Positions 5,323 to 8,068 of a stretch of 8,068 bases of DNA are shown here, piece by piece; positions within the stretch are counted from its first letter, which is position 1, and each line of letters begins with the position of its first letter. The notes beneath the pieces were generated by a model. The model ran no database searches. It was not told where the DNA came from and saw only the letters and a program-made list of their open reading frames with translations. The stretch lies in NCBI GenBank assembly GCA_944385455.1, contig CALWXI010000172.1, forward strand, positions 1-8,068, read 5' to 3'. The position numbers and the translations under genes were made by a program. Source of the stretch: an uncultured Oscillospiraceae bacterium (GTDB lineage Bacteria; Bacillota; Clostridia; Oscillospirales; Oscillospiraceae).

Positions 5323-6441
5323 ATGTGTATGCTGACGAAAACAACCGAATTTCCCCTCTCCCCGCTGCCCGGGCCCCTGCTGGCCTGGTTCCGGGAAAAC
5401 GCCCGGGACCTGCCCTGGCGGCGGACGCGGGACCCGTACCCCATCTGGGTGTCGGAGATCATGCTCCAGCAGACCCGGGTGGCGGCGGTGCTGGGGTATT
5501 ATGCCCGCTTTCTCACAGCCTTCCCCTCGGTGGAGGCTTTGGCCGGCGCGCCGGAGGAGCGGCTGATGAAGTGCTGGGAGGGCCTGGGGTATTACAGCCG
5601 GGCCCGGAATCTGCACAAGGCCGCCCGGCAGGTGGCGGAGGCCGGAGGCTTCCCGGAGACGTATGAAGGCCTCCTGGCCCTCCCCGGGATCGGGCCCTAC
5701 ACCGCCGCCGCCGTGGCCTCCGCCGCCTTCGGCGTCCGGGAGGCCGCTGTGGACGGCAATGTGCTGCGGGTGGTGACCCGGCTTCTGGACTGCCGGGAGG
5801 ACATCGCGCAGCCCAGAGTGAAGGCCTGGGTCCGGGACCGGGTCCGGGAGGTGCTGCCCTCCGCGGCGGAGGACATGCGGATCTTCAACCAGGCCACCAT
5901 GGAGCTGGGGGCCACGGTGTGCGTGCCGAATGGTCCGCCCAGATGCGAAGCCTGCCCGGCGGGGGACTGGTGCCTGGCCCGGCGGCGGGGCACGGCCCAG
6001 ACGCTGCCGGTGAAGTCCGGGAAAAAGCCCAGAAGGACGGAGGAGCTGACGGTGTTCGTGCTGCTGCGGCAGGGCCGGACGGCCCTGCGCCGCCGGCCGG
6101 ACACCGGGCTGCTGGCGGGACTGTGGGAGTTTCCCCATGTGCCGGGGACGCTGGACGAGGCCGCCGCCGCTGCGGCGGTGGAGGCCTGGGGCCTGCGGCC
6201 CCTGGACTGGCACAGCCGCCTCGCCGCCCGGCACATCTTCACCCACGTGGAATGGCATATGACCGGCTACGTGCTGGAGGTGCGGGGAGAGGGACCGGAG
6301 GACTTCCTCTGGACGGACCGGGCGGACTTTGAGGCCCGGGCGGTGCCCTCCGCCTTCACCCGGTATACGGAGGCGGCGCGGGAGCTGCTGGAATCACCCG
6401 ATGGAGCGCCGCCCGCGGGCGGCGGAGAGGAGCGGACATGA
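5323..6441 (+). CDS. mutY: A/G-specific adenine glycosylase MutY
   Basis: MutY removes adenine mispaired with 8-oxoguanine, preventing G-to-T changes. The 372-aa protein has the full family layout. The helix-hairpin-helix glycosylase domain contains E45 in WVSEIMLQQTRV (catalytic acid), LPGIGPYTAAAV and D144 in VDGNVLRV (catalytic Asp). A 4Fe-4S site follows (C200, C208, C211, C217), and then a C-terminal NUDIX-like 8-oxoguanine recognition domain with the FTH motif at 306-308. Cysteine spacing is C-x7-C-x2-C-x5-C, one residue longer in the first gap than in E. coli MutY. The start is ATG 5323, or ATG 5329 two codons on; both suit the family N-terminus, and an upstream extension of the frame would cross the promoter. 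There is no RBS, and the mRNA may be leaderless. The stop overlaps the next gene as ATGA. Confidence 0.95.
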   Translation: MCMLTKTTEFPLSPLPGPLLAWFRENARDLPWRRTRDPYPIWVSEIMLQQTRVAAVLGYYARFLTAFPSVEALAGAPEERLMKCWEGLGYYSRARNLHKAARQVAEAGGFPETYEGLLALPGIGPYTAAAVASAAFGVREAAVDGNVLRVVTRLLDCREDIAQPRVKAWVRDRVREVLPSAAEDMRIFNQATMELGATVCVPNGPPRCEACPAGDWCLARRRGTAQTLPVKSGKKPRRTEELTVFVLLRQGRTALRRRPDTGLLAGLWEFPHVPGTLDEAAAAAAVEAWGLRPLDWHSRLAARHIFTHVEWHMTGYVLEVRGEGPEDFLWTDRADFEARAVPSAFTRYTEAARELLESPDGAPPAGGGEERT

Positions 6442-7202
6442 ACTGGCTGTTGGGACTCCCCCTGGGGCTGCTGAAGCTGCTTGGCACCGCGGTGCTGGTG
6501 ATTTTGCGCATCGCCTGGCCGGTGCTGCTGGGACTTGGCGCGGCGGCCCTGGTGCGGCGGAGCCGGAGAAGGAAAGATGCCGGGGAAGCCGGGAGGGCGG
6601 AAAGACCGGACAAGGCCCCGGATTTCCGGGGTCCGGTGTACACCGTGGACTACGAGGAGGTGCCGGAGGAGCCGGTGCCCTTTGGCTATCAGCTGAGCTG
6701 GCTGGCGGTGCGGAGCTCCGATCCCGAGGCCGTGCTGCAGGCGCTGGGCGGCCGCCCCCTCCGTGCGGCGGACTGGAACGCCGGCGTGGCGGCGGCCTAT
6801 GCGGGGGAGCGGTTCCTCTCGCCCTGCCTGAACGGCTTCGTGCTGGTTCTGGGCGGCGCGGAGGAGGAACAGGCCCGGCGTCTGGCCGCGTCCTTCGGCA
6901 CGGTGGAATACTTCGCCACCCACCGGGTGACGGAGTACCATGCCTGGGCCCGGTACGACGGCGGGCGGTGCGCCCGGTCCTACGCGTATGATGGGGAGCG
7001 GGGAGAGGTCCTGCGGGACCAGGGCCCGCTGACCATGGAGGAGATCGCCCTGGGCTTCGGGGCGCTGCCCCGGCAGGGGGGCGCGGCGTATGAGCGTCCC
7101 CCCACGGAGGAGGACGTGCTGGACATCGCCGCCGCCTGGGGCCCGGATCCCCGGCGTCCCGGCGGCGGGGACGTGCCCGGCGGCGGATGGATCTTCCGAT
7201 GA
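6438..7202 (+). CDS. Membrane-anchored protein of unknown function (254 aa)
   Basis: I do not recognise a named family. Residues 8-39 are hydrophobic and could form one long or two short helices, followed by a strongly basic RRSRRRK (40-46), which suggests that the rest faces the cytoplasm. A Pro- and charge-rich linker (47-80) leads to a globular domain at about 82-235. Its conserved-looking parts are a SDPEAVLQALG helix, ADWNAGVAAAY, the aromatic FATHRVTEYHAWARY segment (159-173), SYAYDGERGE, and PPTEEDVLDIAAAWGPDP near the end. The C-terminus is a Gly/Pro-rich tail. The ATG overlaps the mutY stop (ATGA), so translation is probably coupled; codon use matches the neighbours. The domain density of Trp, Tyr and His suggests a folded binding domain, but no catalytic motif can be named. 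Confidence 0.85.
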   Translation: MNWLLGLPLGLLKLLGTAVLVILRIAWPVLLGLGAAALVRRSRRRKDAGEAGRAERPDKAPDFRGPVYTVDYEEVPEEPVPFGYQLSWLAVRSSDPEAVLQALGGRPLRAADWNAGVAAAYAGERFLSPCLNGFVLVLGGAEEEQARRLAASFGTVEYFATHRVTEYHAWARYDGGRCARSYAYDGERGEVLRDQGPLTMEEIALGFGALPRQGGAAYERPPTEEDVLDIAAAWGPDPRRPGGGDVPGGGWIFR

Positions 7203-7215
7203 GGGGGGCGGCGGG

Positions 7216-7410
7216 ATGGAACTCATCAATCTGGGGCTGACGGCGCTGCTGCTGGTGCTGCTGCGCAAGCTCGTCTGGTGCGTGCGGTGGCTTTGGTGCC
7301 ATTACCGCGGCCGCCCGGTGCCGCCGCCCATTGCCTGGCTGCCCCGGCGCAGCGGCGAGACCTTTGCGGGCCACGTCCGCTCCCGCGGCCGGGAGGAACA
7401 GGAGGAGTGA
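7216..7410 (+). CDS. Small single-helix membrane protein of unknown function (64 aa)
   Basis: This gene encodes 64 aa with one hydrophobic segment near the N-terminus (about residues 4-17, INLGLTALLLVLL, extending into aromatic VWCVRWLWC), a basic Pro-rich middle (RGRPVPPP) and a charged tail. It looks like a small inner-membrane protein. The ATG at 7216 follows a GAGGGGGG site at 7201-7208, and 13 bases separate it from the preceding stop. The frame stays open further upstream, over the 3' part of the 254-aa gene, but the RBS position and hydrophobic N-terminus favour this start. It ends 2 bases before the next ATG. No family is recognised; its retention between tightly packed genes is the main support for its being real. 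Confidence 0.68.
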   Translation: MELINLGLTALLLVLLRKLVWCVRWLWCHYRGRPVPPPIAWLPRRSGETFAGHVRSRGREEQEE

Positions 7411-7412
7411 CC

Positions 7413-7871
7413 ATGGCATTCTGGAAAAAGAGCGAGGACCCCTGGGACCTGACGCCGGAAAAGCGCCGGACGGAGATGCCCCGGGAGGAGACGGAGGAGA
7501 AGGACAGCCTCCGGGAGACCGTGCAGTCCTTGGCGAAGGAGCTCAAAGAGTGCTTTGCCGCGCCGCCGGAGGAGGAGCCGGAGCCCCAGGCGTGCCCCTG
7601 GTGCGGCAGGGTGATGCAGCGGGGCTATCTCATCAGCGGTCAGTGGGTCTACTGGCAGACGAAAAAGCCCCGGGCGCTGAGCCTCCGGGGCCACGCCGCC
7701 GACGCCCTGGTCATCAACACCGAGGGGGGCCTCTCCGCCAGCTACAAGACCGCCTGGCACTGTCCGGACTGTCACAAGATCGTGCTGGACGTTACGCCGC
7801 CCCCCGCGCCGCAGTGGGAGAGACCCACGCCGGAGGAGACGCCCGGGAGCGAAGAGACAGAAAAACCGTAA
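7413..7871 (+). CDS. Zinc-ribbon-like protein (DUF6487-like), 152 aa
   Basis: The 152-aa protein starts with a charged, probably helical region (residues 1-55, rich in Glu, Lys and Arg), then has a domain with paired cysteines: C61-P-W-C64 and C117-P-D-C120. Between them lies RGYLISGQWVYWQTKK, and the domain closes with CHKIVLDV. This CPxCG...G-Y/I...W...C-x-x-C-x-K-I-I/V order matches the small DUF6487 domain, thought to bind one zinc ion. The C-terminus is Pro/Glu-rich and likely disordered. There is no membrane segment, so it is probably cytoplasmic. Its role is unknown. The start at 7413 is set by GGAGGAG at 7401-7407; the frame is open further upstream over the 64-aa gene, but that part lacks an RBS. 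It is followed 17 bases later by the tdk start. Confidence 0.8.
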   Translation: MAFWKKSEDPWDLTPEKRRTEMPREETEEKDSLRETVQSLAKELKECFAAPPEEEPEPQACPWCGRVMQRGYLISGQWVYWQTKKPRALSLRGHAADALVINTEGGLSASYKTAWHCPDCHKIVLDVTPPPAPQWERPTPEETPGSEETEKP

Positions 7872-7888
7872 GGAGCAGGATACATTCA

Positions 7889-8068
7889 ATGGCACAGCTA
7901 TACTTCCAATACGGGCCCATGGGCGCCAGCAAGACGGCCAGCGCCCTGATGACGCGGTGCGACTAGGAGGAGCGGGGCCAGAAGGCGCTTTTGGTGAAGC
8001 CCCGGCTGGACACACGGGACGGAGACCACATGGTGGTCTCCCGCATCGGCCTTACCCACCCCCGCATC
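7889..8068 (+). pseudogene. tdk: Thymidine kinase (type II), interrupted by an amber codon; 3' end outside window
   Basis: Type II thymidine kinase phosphorylates thymidine to dTMP for nucleotide salvage. The visible 60 codons match its N-terminus: MAQLYFQYGPMG, a P-loop-like GPMGASKT (residues 9-16), then EERGQKALLVKPRLDTRDG (residues 27-45) and SRIGL. Codon 26 is TAG (7964-7966), where the family usually has Tyr in a Y-N-Y-E-E-R-G-like segment; here the segment reads R-C-D-stop-E-E-R-G. Homology continues in the same frame for 34 codons to the window edge, so this is a point change and not a frameshift. The P-loop has Ser where most have Gly before Lys. Options are a recent pseudogene, a sequencing or assembly error, or amber readthrough. 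An AGGAG lies at 7871-7875, with a weaker GCAGGA closer. Last gene of the mutY run here. Confidence 0.8.

Noticed and set aside
6267..7419. Long minus-strand open frames opposite the mutY to 254-aa gene region
   Set aside because: High GC keeps antisense frames open; their products are low-complexity Pro/Arg/Ala sequences without an RBS or domain.
7965..7996. Re-initiation of thymidine kinase translation after the amber codon
   Set aside because: AGGAGG overlaps the stop, but the nearest in-frame TTG or GTG is about 20 bases or more away and would leave out the P-loop, so no active kinase would result.

Overview
The window is GC-rich, with third codon positions dominated by G and C, and is tightly packed with short gaps and several start/stop overlaps. 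Protein sequences resemble those of high-GC Clostridia (Oscillospirales-like gut Firmicutes). That placement is an inference from protein style, RBS strength and families such as UPF0145 and type II thymidine kinase; no rRNA or other marker is present. I see no RNA gene, CRISPR array, insertion sequence or prophage.

Region 1 (1-2996, + strand) holds four genes: the 3' part of dnaJ (chaperone), a PHP-family histidinol-phosphatase-like hydrolase, rpiB (ribose-5-phosphate isomerase B), and a membrane-anchored protein of the putative glycoside hydrolase (DUF4015-like) type. They run in one direction with gaps of 9-34 bases and end at a strong hairpin (3002-3039). The same hairpin also lies at the end of the converging minus-strand operon.

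Region 2 (3043-5204, - strand) is a five-gene operon. In transcription order it has a MerR-type regulator with a C-terminal two-helix membrane domain, two stand-alone two-helix membrane proteins (89 and 86 aa), a UPF0145/YbjQ protein, and an MBL-fold metallohydrolase. Every junction overlaps. The MerR protein and the two small proteins share the same membrane-helix-plus-tail layout, ending in an R-x-R/Q-E-I ... E-x-D-A ... Y/F motif, so the two small genes look like copies of the regulator's membrane domain. At three junctions the DNA for this tail also carries the ribosome binding site and ATG of the next gene. This is the most unusual part of the window: a membrane-tethered regulator co-expressed with free copies of its own tether domain. 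A MerR-type dyad lies in the promoter just upstream of the regulator.

Region 3 (5205-8068, + strand) starts from a divergent promoter whose extended -10 element lies so close to the mutY ATG that the mRNA is probably leaderless. It reads mutY (adenine glycosylase), a 254-aa membrane-anchored protein of unknown function, a 64-aa single-helix protein, a 152-aa zinc-ribbon-like (DUF6487-like) protein, and the start of a type II thymidine kinase gene. The tdk reading frame is broken by an amber codon at codon 26, after which clear kinase homology continues in the same frame to the window edge.
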